From Acidobacteriota bacterium (GTDB lineage: Bacteria > Acidobacteriota > Terriglobia > Terriglobales > Acidobacteriaceae): 64,000 bases of DNA. Both the position numbers and the translations under genes were made by a program. Positions within the stretch are counted from its first letter, which is position 1; every line of letters starts with the position of its first letter. The notes beneath the pieces were generated by a model. The model had not been told where the DNA came from, did no database searches, and worked only from the letters and a program-made list of their open reading frames with translations. The stretch is taken from NCBI GenBank assembly GCA_018268915.1, contig JAFDVQ010000006.1:496001-560000 (forward strand), written 5' to 3'. Below are positions 1 to 8,357 of the stretch, in pieces.

Positions 1-1
1 G

Positions 2-799
2 CCGGCGGGTCTGGATCTTCGCACGGCAGCGAGTCGCTATCTGGACTACGCATGCGGCGAGCGTGCATGGGCGCTGGGCCGATTTATTGTCAACGCGGAT
101 CGGCTGGCGGAGCTGAGGGCGACCGTGAGTGCGGATGGTCTTCGGCGATTCAAGCTGGGTGCGATCGTTTCGAATGCCGCTGATGCGGAAATGATTCTCA
201 AAGAGGTGGAAGAGGGCTCGCCCATCGACACGGTTGAGATCAAATGGTCGAAGCCAAGTGTAAGCCGGGGCGTGATTGAAATTCCGGAGTCGCTCACCAC
301 TTACCTCGAGATTCAAACGGGACGTCAGGACGAAGACACGCTCGATCTCATCGCCGGCCTTGGCGTGCGCGCCAAAATTAGGATGGGCGGTGTAGTCGCA
401 GAAGCATTCCCGGATGCATCCTCTGTCGCTGACGTGCTGAGCATGCTGGCAAGTCGCCAACTTTGTTTTAAGGCAACCGCAGGGTTGCATCATCCGTTTC
501 GGTCGAGCCAGAGGCTTACGTATGAACCGGAGAGTACGCGGGCGACGATGCATGGATTCTTGAATCTGTTTTGCGCTGCGGCTGCGGTGTACTTCGGCGA
601 GGGAAGAGGGATCGCCGAGGACATTTTGCAAGATGAGGATCGCGCTGCATGGCAGATTGATGAGGGATCCCTGCGATGGCGAAACCTGAGCTGGACGACG
701 GAGCAGATCGCAACCGTGCGGCGTGAATTCTTTATGAGCGTGGGGAGTTGCTCGTTCGAGGAGCCGATACGCGACCTAGAGGCACTTGGGTGGCTATGA
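2..799 (+). CDS. conserved hypothetical protein, 5' end outside the window
   Basis: The reading frame is open from base 2 of the window, so the gene starts further left and only its last 265 or so codons are visible. An internal GTG at 125 is not a convincing start, because good coding sequence continues upstream of it. The protein is soluble-looking with no membrane segment. A conspicuous segment near 470-500 reads KATAGLHHP, a His-rich motif that may be catalytic or metal-binding; this is inference. I do not recognise the family. The TGA stop overlaps the ATG of the fumarylacetoacetase gene (ATGA at 796-799). The two are therefore very probably translationally coupled, and this protein may act in or regulate aromatic amino acid breakdown. 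Confidence 0.75.
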   Translation, partial: PAGLDLRTAASRYLDYACGERAWALGRFIVNADRLAELRATVSADGLRRFKLGAIVSNAADAEMILKEVEEGSPIDTVEIKWSKPSVSRGVIEIPESLTTYLEIQTGRQDEDTLDLIAGLGVRAKIRMGGVVAEAFPDASSVADVLSMLASRQLCFKATAGLHHPFRSSQRLTYEPESTRATMHGFLNLFCAAAAVYFGEGRGIAEDILQDEDRAAWQIDEGSLRWRNLSWTTEQIATVRREFFMSVGSCSFEEPIRDLEALGWL

Positions 800-2073
800 A
801 GAGCTGGGTAGAAAGCGCGAACCTGCCGGGTTGCGATTTTCCGCTGGAGAATCTGCCGTACGGCGTATTCAGTCATGCCGGATCGAGGCGGATCGGAGTG
901 GCGATCGGAGACCAGGTTCTTGATCTGCGCGGGTGTGCGGACGGCGGCGTTCCAAAAGCGCTCTCGCCGGAACTGACGGCGGCTTGTTCACAGGACACGC
1001 TCAACTCACTGATGGCTCTTGGCGGCGGTGCGTGGTCTCCATTGCGGCGGGATCTTACAGCGATTCTCAATTCAAATGCCGAGGCGCGGATTCAACAGAA
1101 GGTGAAGCAGCATCTCATTCCGATGCGCGAAGTCGAGATGCAGCTTCCGGCGCAGATCGGCGACTACACCGACTTCTACGCGTCAATCCATCATGCGACG
1201 CGGGTTGGCAAGCTGTTCAGGCCAGATAATCCGCTGCTGCCCAACTACAAGTACGTGCCGATCGGATATCACGGACGGGCCTCGTCGATGGTCGTGAGCG
1301 GGACGGACGTGCGGCGTCCGAGCGGACAAACAAAGCCAGCGACGACTGCGGAACCGGTCTTCAGCCCATCACGATCGGTGGACTACGAACTGGAGATCGG
1401 AATCTTCGTTGGCCCTGGAAATGCACTTGGTAAGCCGGTCCCGATCGCTGAAGCCGAAGAGCACATCTTCGGCCTTTGCCTGGTGAATGACTGGTCGGCG
1501 CGGGACATTCAGTCATGGGAGTATCAGCCACTGGGGCCGTTCCTGGCGAAGAGCTTTGCGACGACGATCTCTCCGTGGGTGGTGACGCTGGATGCGCTGA
1601 AGCCTTATCGGGTGGCTGCGGCAGAACGATCGAAGGAAGATCCTTCGCTGCTTTCGTATCTTGCGCAGGGTGATTCGCTGGCCGCAGTGGATGTCACGGT
1701 CGAAGTGTTTCTGCAGTCGCAACATATGCGGGAGCGCGGTATCGGAGCAGTGCGCCTGAGCAGAGGCAATCTTCGCGATCTCTACTGGAGCGTTGCCCAA
1801 CTGCTGACGCATCACGCGAGCAACGGCTGCAATCTGCGCCCCGGAGACCTGCTGGCTACGGGGACGATCTCCGGTCCTGAAGAGCAGTCGGAGGGGTGCC
1901 TTCTGGAGATGAAGCATCGCTCAAGCCCAATCACTCTCCCTGCCGGTGAAACGCGGACGTTCCTGCAAGATGGCGATGAGGTTACGTTGCGCGCATATTG
2001 CGAGAGACCAGGCTTGCCACGAATCGGCTTCGGAGAGTGTGTGGGACGGATTCTGCCGGCGCTTGCAACTTAG
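796..2073 (+). CDS. fahA: fumarylacetoacetase
   Basis: Hydrolyses fumarylacetoacetate to fumarate and acetoacetate, the last step of tyrosine/homogentisate degradation in the cytosol. The 425-residue product has the normal family length, with an N-terminal SH3-like domain (about 1-115) and a C-terminal FAH catalytic domain. Visible hallmarks are DYTDFYASIHHA around residues 122-134 (metal-ligand Asp and catalytic His), DYELEIG near 196-202 (metal-binding acidic residues), and VNDWSARDIQSWEYQPLGPF near 230-249. I start it at the ATG at 796, which overlaps the previous stop and gives MKSWVES; an in-frame ATG at 748 lies inside the upstream gene. No other tyrosine-pathway gene lies to the right. 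Confidence 0.95.
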   Translation: MKSWVESANLPGCDFPLENLPYGVFSHAGSRRIGVAIGDQVLDLRGCADGGVPKALSPELTAACSQDTLNSLMALGGGAWSPLRRDLTAILNSNAEARIQQKVKQHLIPMREVEMQLPAQIGDYTDFYASIHHATRVGKLFRPDNPLLPNYKYVPIGYHGRASSMVVSGTDVRRPSGQTKPATTAEPVFSPSRSVDYELEIGIFVGPGNALGKPVPIAEAEEHIFGLCLVNDWSARDIQSWEYQPLGPFLAKSFATTISPWVVTLDALKPYRVAAAERSKEDPSLLSYLAQGDSLAAVDVTVEVFLQSQHMRERGIGAVRLSRGNLRDLYWSVAQLLTHHASNGCNLRPGDLLATGTISGPEEQSEGCLLEMKHRSSPITLPAGETRTFLQDGDEVTLRAYCERPGLPRIGFGECVGRILPALAT

Positions 2074-2177
2074 GACGAGCCCTGATGTAGCCGGGCGCGG
2101 TGTGTCACACTTTAAACAGGTGATGGCTTCCGTTATCGGCAGTGCCGGTACGGACTTCGAGCGCCTGCAAATCTCGC

Positions 2178-2253
<76 letters not shown>

Positions 2254-2280
2254 TCGCGAACATCAACCCAGGGACAAGCC

Positions 2281-2925
2281 CTAAGCAAAGCGTGAATTCT
2301 TCACGAAGGCCTGTACCTTGTTGGGGTCTTTGCGGCCGGGAGAGGCTTCCACTCCTGATGCGACGTCGACTCCCCACGGCTGGAGCTTGCTGATTGCTTC
2401 GGTGACGTTGGATGGGTTGAGGCCGCCGGCAGCGATCATCTTTCTCCCTGCGGTGCGGAAAAGTGATGCGGCGGAATCCCAATCGAAACGGATACCGGTG
2501 CCGCCGATGGCCGTGGGGGTTCGCGAGTCGACGAGGATGGCATCGATGTTCTCGTTGCCGGCCAGGGTGCCTGCCTTCTCGACCAGATCGGGTCCATAGT
2601 GAAGGACGTGGAGGATGCGGATCGAGGGTCCGAAGCGGGAGCGCAGTCGGGCTGGAAGATCTTCGCCGCCGTCGAAGTGAAGTTGCACGCCGGTGAGGCC
2701 GCAGGTCTTAACGGCTGATTCGATCTGCTCGAACGTGAAGTCGACAAAGACGCCGATCTTCTCGACAGAGGACGGAAGCGCAGGAGTGATAGCGGCGACC
2801 TGCTCAACTGTGACCTGGCGCGGGCTGGGAGCGAAGACGAAGCCGACGGCGTCCGCGCCGGCGTCAACTGCGAGCATCGTGTCGGCCAGCGAAGTGTTGG
2901 CGCAGATCTTTACCCAGAGGCTCAT
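2281..2925 (-). CDS. trpF: phosphoribosylanthranilate isomerase
   Basis: Converts N-(5'-phosphoribosyl)anthranilate to CdRP, the third step of tryptophan synthesis. The 214-residue protein has the usual TIM-barrel length. It starts MSLWVKICANTS with the catalytic Cys at residue 8, then has DAGADAVGFVFAPSPRQV (about 21-38), GVFVD, ILVDSRTPTAIGGTG with the catalytic Asp, and IAAGGLNPSNV in the phosphate-binding region. The ATG overlaps the trpC stop (ATGA, 2922-2925), so the pair is translationally coupled. trpC and trpF are separate genes here rather than a fusion. No other trp gene is adjacent. Confidence 0.96.
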   Translation of the reverse strand: MSLWVKICANTSLADTMLAVDAGADAVGFVFAPSPRQVTVEQVAAITPALPSSVEKIGVFVDFTFEQIESAVKTCGLTGVQLHFDGGEDLPARLRSRFGPSIRILHVLHYGPDLVEKAGTLAGNENIDAILVDSRTPTAIGGTGIRFDWDSAASLFRTAGRKMIAAGGLNPSNVTEAISKLQPWGVDVASGVEASPGRKDPNKVQAFVKNSRFA

Positions 2926-3734
2926 CGGCTGACTCGCGATCCGGCGAGAAGGTCGGCGAGCGCGGTGCCGGGATCGGGTTGGCGCATCAGGCTCTCGCCT
3001 ATGAGGAAGGCGTCGAAGCCGGTAGCGCGCAGTCGGGCTATGTCGTCGGAAGTGGAGATGCCGCTCTCGGCGACCCGAATCACGGATGCGGGAATGCGAT
3101 CGATCAGGTCGAGCGACGTTTCCATGCGGACTTCAAAGGTCTTGAGGTTGCGGTTGTTGACGCCGATGGCATCGGCACCCGTGTCGCCCAGGGTGTCGAG
3201 CACCTGATCGAGTTCGGCGGCGCTGTGAACTTCGACGAGGACATCGAGCTGAAGCGCGTGAGCAGCGTCGGAGAATCGTTTGAGCTCCGATGAGTTGAGA
3301 GCGGCGGCGATAAGCAGGATGGCGTCAGCGTGGTGAGCGCGAGCTTCGACGATCTGGTACTCGTCGATGGTGAAGTCTTTGCGAAGGCAGGGAAGGTCCG
3401 TAGCCACTGAAGCGATTTCGAGGTTATGCAGGCTGCCCTGGAAGTATGGCTCGTCGGTGAGGATGGAGAGGGCCGAGGCGCCGCCCTGCTCATAGCGCGT
3501 GGCCAGCCACCGTACATCGAAGTCTGCGCGAATGAGGCCTTTGGAGGGCGAGGCCTTTTTGATTTCGGCGATGATGGCGGGGCCAGAATGAGAACGCGAA
3601 CGGAGTGCAGCGGCCCATCCTCGCGGCTCATGGAGCGCGGCGGTCCGCTCCAATTCTGAGACCGGAACGCGGTTTTTGGCCGCTGCGACTGTAGCGCGGG
3701 TGGTTTCAATAATGGCGTCGAGGCGTGTTGCCAT
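2922..3734 (-). CDS. trpC: indole-3-glycerol phosphate synthase
   Basis: Closes CdRP to indole-3-glycerol phosphate with loss of CO2. The 270-residue product shows the family signatures in order: PAIIAEIKKASPSKG (about 51-65, catalytic Lys), the KDFTIDEYQI segment (about 119-128), LVEVHSAAEL, GVNNRNLKTFEV and VAESGI (phosphate/substrate site), then FLIGESLMR. It is the first gene of a two-gene unit with trpF and is divergent from the secreted protein at 3848, leaving about 110 bp for both promoters. No leader peptide or trp attenuator is apparent there. Confidence 0.96.
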   Translation of the reverse strand: MATRLDAIIETTRATVAAAKNRVPVSELERTAALHEPRGWAAALRSRSHSGPAIIAEIKKASPSKGLIRADFDVRWLATRYEQGGASALSILTDEPYFQGSLHNLEIASVATDLPCLRKDFTIDEYQIVEARAHHADAILLIAAALNSSELKRFSDAAHALQLDVLVEVHSAAELDQVLDTLGDTGADAIGVNNRNLKTFEVRMETSLDLIDRIPASVIRVAESGISTSDDIARLRATGFDAFLIGESLMRQPDPGTALADLLAGSRVSR

Positions 3735-3847
3735 GGGCTAGATCGAGTATACGAAGAACCAGGGAACGAGTGCAGCCGGAGCCGATGGATCGAGGGGAGC
3801 CAAATCAGTTTGACTTCGATCAGACTAGCGGGCAGGTAGGATGGGGT

Positions 3848-4846
3848 ATGCGGTTTTTGCTGGTATCGGGCCTGCTGGTCTTCGGGCTGACTTCGTTGAG
3901 CGCGCAAGCGGTCGTAGGAGATGGTTCGCTCGATAGCGACAATGATGGACTGGCGGACTCACTGGAGCAGTCGCTGCTCGAGCAGTTCCAGCCGCGGTTC
4001 GTGATCAGCGACCACGACTGTTCGACGAAGCCTGCCGAGTTCACTCCAATGCTGAAGAAGCCTGTCCCGGTCGCAGACAACGGCACGATCTATGGGCAGG
4101 CATTCCCTTCTCCTGGCAAGACAGATGCGGTGGAGTTGCACTACTACGATCTTTGGCGGAAAGATTGCGGGCAGGCCGGGCACGATCTCGACGCGGAGCA
4201 CGTTTCGGTTCTGGTGGAGCGCGATGGCGCAGACGGCTGGAAGGCGCGCTACTGGTACGCAGCGGCACACGAAGACACCATGTGCGATGCCAGCCAGATT
4301 GTGCGGGCGAAGGCGCTCGACGCGGAGACAAAAGGTCCGGAGATCTGGGTATCGGCGGGCAAGCACGGCGCTTTTCTGAGCAGGAAGGCATGCCGCTCTG
4401 GCTGCGGCGCGGACAGTTGTGATGGCGACGATCCGCTCGGGAGTGCCCGCGTGGTGAACCTCGGTGAGCTCGCCGCACCCATGAACGGAGCCATTTGGGT
4501 CGAATCGCTGCAGTGGCCGCTAAAACAGAAGATGGGACGCAGCGATTTCGAGGAGCCGCTTATAACGAGGCTCGATCGCCTGCCTGCTGACGAGATTGCA
4601 TGGGCAAATCCCGCCAAGCGACCGGCGCAAGCGGTGATCCTCGGCGGAGAAGAAGGCCTGGGAGGCGCGGCAACCGGCTTGCGCGCAACGGACTCGGCAC
4701 TGACAACTGCAGATACGAATACATCGGGGGCTCTGGATACGGCGCAACGGAAGACCGGAAATGCGCTGGTGAAGTCGTATCGAGGGGTGAAAAAGGCGCT
4801 GAAGGCTGCGACGGGCAAGTCGCAAGGCCTCGAAGACCAAAAATGA
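3848..4846 (+). CDS. secreted protein with a DxDxDG-type loop, possibly VPS62-like
   Basis: I start it at the ATG at 3848 because MRFLLVSGLLVFGLTSLSAQA is a clear Sec signal peptide and AGGATGGGGT precedes it. The frame stays open further upstream but reads like non-coding sequence. The mature part opens with DSDNDGLADSLEQ, a thrombospondin-type-3/EF-like calcium loop, then a region with several Cys (DHDCSTK, WRKDCGQ, CRSGCGADSCD). A WVSAGKHGAF stretch recalls VPS62/DUF946-type proteins; this is a weak resemblance, not a family call. The C-terminus (about 290-332) is Ala/Thr/Lys-rich and basic. It is a lone gene between divergent trpC and the convergent SDR gene. Confidence 0.75.
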   Translation: MRFLLVSGLLVFGLTSLSAQAVVGDGSLDSDNDGLADSLEQSLLEQFQPRFVISDHDCSTKPAEFTPMLKKPVPVADNGTIYGQAFPSPGKTDAVELHYYDLWRKDCGQAGHDLDAEHVSVLVERDGADGWKARYWYAAAHEDTMCDASQIVRAKALDAETKGPEIWVSAGKHGAFLSRKACRSGCGADSCDGDDPLGSARVVNLGELAAPMNGAIWVESLQWPLKQKMGRSDFEEPLITRLDRLPADEIAWANPAKRPAQAVILGGEEGLGGAATGLRATDSALTTADTNTSGALDTAQRKTGNALVKSYRGVKKALKAATGKSQGLEDQK

Positions 4847-4949
4847 ACAGTCTCCTCTTCTTTTGCAGAAGAGCTTGGCAAATGCTAACAGGCGTATGGC
4901 AGCCCTCTCACTGGCTCACGCCTCTCCAACGCCTGGCTATCGCACCAAC

Positions 4950-5813
4950 TTAAAGGCTGACATTCAGGCCGAAGACTTGACGCACGTACGCTACCCATTC
5001 ATCGTCGGTAATGTCGGTAGACGCGACCCACTGCTCATCGGTCATTGATGCACGCCAGGCAAGGAGTGCCGCTGCGTCTGGGCCGACTGGATGCCGAAGT
5101 TGCCACGTTCCGTTTCGGACAATATTGCTTATCTTCTCGCCCACAATGTAGGGCGAGACCGGCCTTTCAAGAGAAGCCCGAAATAGCTCCGTTAGCCTGC
5201 GGCTATGTGGGTACTTCGTGGATGACGGTGGTTGTTGCATCTTGCTGAAGATCGGAGTCGAAATTACACCTGGCTCAACAATCAGTACTCGAACGCCGAA
5301 TGTCTTCATTTCCTGAGCAAGGCACTCGCTGAGTGCCTCCAGCGCGAACTTCGAAGCTGTGTATGGAGCTTGCGGAGCACCAGAGAATCGACCGGCAACG
5401 GACGATATGTTGACGATACAGCCGGAGCGCCTTTCTCTCATCGCAGGAACAACAGCCTGAATGCAACGAATCGCACCAAAGTAGTTCGTCTCCATGGAGG
5501 CTCGAAATACGTCAAGCGGAAGTTCCTCGACAGCGCCGCCAAGCCCAATTCCAGCGTTGTTGACCAACACATCAATTTGACCTGACTCGGAAACGATTTG
5601 ATCGAATGCTTCCCGAACGGAATCGTCTGAATTGACATCAAGCGCAGCGTAACGAAGCGGAAGCCCTTCGCGTTCCGCAATCCCGCGCAACTCCTCGCCT
5701 CCTGCTTCGGGATTGCGCATGGTTGCATAGACCGTATGACCGGCGCGAGCAAGAGAGACCGCCGTGGCCAGGCCAATGCCCGAACTCGATCCGGTGATAA
5801 CAGCGATAGCCAT
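4950..5813 (-). CDS. short-chain dehydrogenase/reductase (SDR) family oxidoreductase
   Basis: A classical SDR of 287 residues. The N-terminal Rossmann motif is GSSSGIG (about 8-14), followed by NNAGIG near 90, the catalytic Ser in VNISSVAG (about 137-144) and Tyr/Lys in YTASKFALE (about 152-160). VEPGVI follows. Substrate is not predictable, since members act on sugars, steroids or acyl derivatives. Two adjacent ATGs exist. AAGGAG lies only two bases before the first (5816) but at better spacing from the second, so I use 5813. It is a single gene, convergent with the secreted protein gene and followed upstream by the PAP2 gene on the same strand 56 bp away. Confidence 0.9.
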   Translation of the reverse strand: MAIAVITGSSSGIGLATAVSLARAGHTVYATMRNPEAGGEELRGIAEREGLPLRYAALDVNSDDSVREAFDQIVSESGQIDVLVNNAGIGLGGAVEELPLDVFRASMETNYFGAIRCIQAVVPAMRERRSGCIVNISSVAGRFSGAPQAPYTASKFALEALSECLAQEMKTFGVRVLIVEPGVISTPIFSKMQQPPSSTKYPHSRRLTELFRASLERPVSPYIVGEKISNIVRNGTWQLRHPVGPDAAALLAWRASMTDEQWVASTDITDDEWVAYVRQVFGLNVSL

Positions 5814-5869
5814 CATTTCTCCTTTGGGAATCCCGCTCTTCTACAACTCTCCTGGAACTGGTCGAACTA

Positions 5870-6718
5870 TCAGCGGTAGACCTCGCTGTCGTACCGGTGA
5901 TGCTTCTTGAAGACGTAGTGTCCGATCATCCAGCCGAACGCGCTGCCCACCAGCACGTCCGAGGGAAAGTGCTGTTGACCAAGTACGCGGGTCACGCTCA
6001 CCCCTGTCGCCAGGCCGTAAAACATCAGGCTGTTGAAGCGCGATGGATACTCGTCCGCGAGCACCGCCGCGCTGGACCAGGCCAGCATACTGTGGTTCGA
6101 CGGAAACGACCCATCTACTCCGACGCTCGTCTGAAAAAACTTTCCTTTCGCGCCGTCCACGATGGGCCGCTCGCGCATGAAAATCAGCTTCATGCCCTGT
6201 TCAACAACAAGGCTGTCGACCAGAGCTTCGCCGCTCAGAATGCCTGTCTCCCGCGCATGTTCGCTGTGAGCCAGGTGACCAACCCCATACGCTACTAGTG
6301 GCGCTGCGACGAAAGGTGCGACCAGTACATTCGAAGCCTTCGTGTTCTCGTCGTTGAAGTTCTTGTCCAGCGAAACCTTTTCGCTCATCACCTGGTGGTC
6401 GGTCGTCATTGCCAGCGTGACTGCCAGTCCCAGCGGAACAAGATAGCCGAGATCCTTGTCCCGAACCCGCGCCGGGCTCGACCAGATCGCACCTTGATCC
6501 TTCAGAAGATTCAGCGGTAGTTCGCGCACTTTCACATCGCCTTGCGGCTCAGGGGCATTCGGAACTGGCGTCACCGGAGCCGGCGGCCACGTCTGCGCCT
6601 GGCTGCTGATGCGTATGACTGCGACGAGAGCGGCGAGCAGGACTGCCCGCCTGGGAAACGATGAGAGCTTCCAGATAATCACGCTGTCTGAAATTCTAAA
6701 TGGCGTCCTGTTTCGCAA
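5870..6718 (-). CDS. secreted PAP2-family phosphatase
   Basis: Phosphatidic-acid phosphatase type 2 superfamily, acting outside the inner membrane on lipid or small phosphates. An N-terminal hydrophobic stretch (RRAVLLAALVAVIRISSQAQ) is a signal peptide or anchor and is followed by a Pro-rich linker. The three PAP2 motifs are visible: KLIFMRERP (motif 1, about 173-181), PSNHS (motif 2, about 206-210), and SVTRVLGQQHFPSDVLVG (motif 3, about 244-261, with His and Asp). Only a TTG (6718) or an internal GTG (6682) is available as a start, neither with a clear Shine-Dalgarno sequence, so the N-terminus is uncertain. It faces the carbonic-anhydrase-like gene on the same strand. Confidence 0.85.
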   Translation of the reverse strand: MRNRTPFRISDSVIIWKLSSFPRRAVLLAALVAVIRISSQAQTWPPAPVTPVPNAPEPQGDVKVRELPLNLLKDQGAIWSSPARVRDKDLGYLVPLGLAVTLAMTTDHQVMSEKVSLDKNFNDENTKASNVLVAPFVAAPLVAYGVGHLAHSEHARETGILSGEALVDSLVVEQGMKLIFMRERPIVDGAKGKFFQTSVGVDGSFPSNHSMLAWSSAAVLADEYPSRFNSLMFYGLATGVSVTRVLGQQHFPSDVLVGSAFGWMIGHYVFKKHHRYDSEVYR

Positions 6719-6741
6719 ATCCGCAGCGGCCCGAGGGCATG

Positions 6742-7260
6742 CTACCTGCCAGTCTCCGCCAGATAGATCTTTACGTAGTCGAGGTAGTTCTGCGCGTACT
6801 GCAGGATCAGTTTGCGATCCTCATCGCCTAGGTCGCGCCGCTGTTTGCCCGGTACTCCAGCCCACAGCGTCCTAGGCGGAACAACGGTGTGCTCCGGAAG
6901 AACCGCGCCGGCGGCAATGATCGATCCCTCGCCAATCCGGCAATCGTTCAGGATCGTCACCCCCATCCCGATCAGCACAGCGTCTTCCACCACGCAGCCG
7001 TGAACCGTGGCGTTGTGACCAATCGTTACCCAGTCGCCCACCGTCACAGAGTAAAGGTACCGCTGCCCGTGGAGCACGGCGCAGTCCTGCACGTTCGAGT
7101 TCGATCCAACTCGGATTGAGTTCACATCTCCCCGAACAACCGCATTCATCCAGACCGAAGAATTCTCGCCAAGCACAACATCCCCGATCACCTGAGCGGA
7201 TAGGTCGACATAGCAGCTTGTGGGGATCGAGGGCGTGTGCCCCTGGTAGCGACGGATCAT
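6742..7260 (-). CDS. gamma-carbonic-anhydrase-like left-handed beta-helix protein
   Basis: The 172-residue product is a typical YrdA/PaaY-type trimeric left-handed beta-helix. Hexapeptide repeats run through most of the length (VIGDVVLGENSSVW, VRGDVNSIRVGSNSNVQD and so on). Putative zinc-ligand histidines sit in AVLHGQ and GHNATVHG (about 80-110), matching the class-gamma arrangement. Many family members have no proven carbonic anhydrase activity, so the reaction is uncertain. It has a clean ATG. It lies 23 bp upstream of the PAP2 gene on the same strand, so co-transcription is possible. Confidence 0.9.
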   Translation of the reverse strand: MIRRYQGHTPSIPTSCYVDLSAQVIGDVVLGENSSVWMNAVVRGDVNSIRVGSNSNVQDCAVLHGQRYLYSVTVGDWVTIGHNATVHGCVVEDAVLIGMGVTILNDCRIGEGSIIAAGAVLPEHTVVPPRTLWAGVPGKQRRDLGDEDRKLILQYAQNYLDYVKIYLAETGR

Positions 7261-7488
7261 TTTGCTTCCGGAACCTCAGCGGTCAGTGTACGCGAGAGGC
7301 TCGTTGCTGGAATGCAGGTTAAAGAAGTTGGCAGATTTGTCACTCTGGCGAAACTGTTCCATAGTGTCAATTTCTGCGGTGAAACCTAAGTTCCTCAATA
7401 GCCTAGGGTTTTCCCGAAGTTGAATCATCTCAAGGAATTCCCTATCATAGTTCCTGGGCCTTTCTGGCAGGTTTGGAGGTGGGACCCT

Positions 7489-7686
7489 TTGGCAGAGGTT
7501 CGCTTGCAGGAAGGCGAACCGCTTGAGAACGCACTGCGCCGGTTTAAGCGCAAGGTTCAGCAGGAAGACATCATCAAGGAAGTAAAGCGTCACTCCTACT
7601 ACCTGAAGCCCGGCGAGAAGCGTCGTGTCAAGGCAGCACTGGCACGCAAGCGGAATCGCAAGAAAGCTCGTAAAGAGCAGGACTGA
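7489..7686 (+). CDS. rpsU: 30S ribosomal protein S21
   Basis: A component of the small ribosomal subunit that helps mRNA base-pair with 16S rRNA. The 65-residue protein reads AEVRLQEGEPLENALRRFKR onward, with a basic C-terminus KRRVKAALARKRNRKKAR. I place the start at TTG 7489: GGAGGT at 7475-7480 sits eight bases before it, and S21 proteins begin with exactly this residue series. The upstream in-frame ATG at 7420 would add 23 residues not found in the family. TTG starts are rare and may tune expression. A structured region follows the stop. Confidence 0.95.
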   Translation: MAEVRLQEGEPLENALRRFKRKVQQEDIIKEVKRHSYYLKPGEKRRVKAALARKRNRKKARKEQD

Positions 7687-7698
7687 TTTTCAACGGAT

Positions 7699-7784
7699 GT
7701 CGTGAACAGATGTGCCGTCCCCAGGATCTTCGCTCCCCTAAGTGGAATCCTGAAAAAGCACGGAAACGGTCGGCACATTACGAC
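7699..7784 (+). ncRNA. candidate structured RNA downstream of rpsU
   Basis: GTCGTGA (7699-7705) pairs with TTACGAC (7778-7784). After a five-base bulge, TGTGCCG (7711-7717) pairs with CGGCACA (7771-7777), giving 14 contiguous paired bases on the 3' side. Inside, CAGGAT (7722-7727) pairs with ATCCTG (7747-7752). It lies in a 294-bp gene-free gap, where further hairpins follow: TGCGCT/AGCGCA at 7800-7817 and GCCGCC/GGCGGC at 7853-7872. I could not match it to a known riboswitch or 6S-type RNA. It could be an rpsU 3' element or a leader of the zinc-ribbon gene. Confidence 0.4.
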
Positions 7785-7980
7785 TTCCTTATTTGAGATT
7801 GCGCTAACCTAAGCGCAGCGCTTTACCCTCCCGGTTGAGGAGATTGCTGATCGCCGCCCACTGTTTGGCGGCCCGGGCCCTTGTTACTTTTAAGGACTTT
7901 CAAAGACAGGGAATCGGGACCGGCAAGCTCTTGCGTTGATGTCCGAGGCCTGCGTCTGCCCTTCTTTGGGGAAACCGGCC

Positions 7981-8298
7981 ATGGAATTTGTCGACAGGGT
8001 TTTGAAGTGTAGTGACTGCGGAGCTGAATTCGTGTTCACCGCGGGCGAGCAGCTTTTCTTTCACGACAAACAGTTCAAGAACGACCCCAAGCACTGCAAA
8101 CAGTGTAAGGCGAAGCGTGCGAGCGGAGGGCGCGTGCGGGCCGAAACCCGTACAACCTGCTCGGCGTGCGGTATGGAAACTACTGTGCCCTTCAAACCAA
8201 CACAGGGTAGACCTGTTCTCTGCCGTGCGTGTTTCCAGAAGCAGATGAAGGTCGAGCCGCCCATGCCATTGAAATCCACATCGGTTGCAACCAGCTGA
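7981..8298 (+). CDS. zinc-ribbon (CxxC-x17-CxxC type) protein
   Basis: A 105-residue protein with two zinc-ribbon-like modules. The first is KCSDCGAEFVFTAGEQLFF...HCKQCKAKR (about 9-40), the C-x2-C...C-x2-C pattern of small zf-trcl domains. The second is TCSACGMETTVPFKP...LCRACFQKQ (about 60-88). No catalytic motif is seen. Such proteins are common and uncharacterised in Acidobacteriota and other phyla, and a nucleic-acid-binding role is inference. I prefer the ATG at 7981 (MEFVDRVLKC), which puts the ribbon at the N-terminus as usual, over the in-frame ATGs at 7936/7939. Confidence 0.85.
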   Translation: MEFVDRVLKCSDCGAEFVFTAGEQLFFHDKQFKNDPKHCKQCKAKRASGGRVRAETRTTCSACGMETTVPFKPTQGRPVLCRACFQKQMKVEPPMPLKSTSVATS

Positions 8299-8357
8299 GC
8301 CCACTCGGACTCGCTCAGCGCTGCAGCTAAAACCGCCGGTTCCCCAGGTCCTGTCGA

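Noticed and set aside
4855..4873. CTCTTC/GAAGAG hairpin between the secreted protein gene and the SDR gene
   Set aside because: Only six A+T-containing pairs and no T tract; too weak for a terminator call.
7853..7872. GCCGCC/GGCGGC hairpin as terminator of rpsU
   Set aside because: No T-run follows and it lies about 170 bp from the stop; kept only as part of the structured region.
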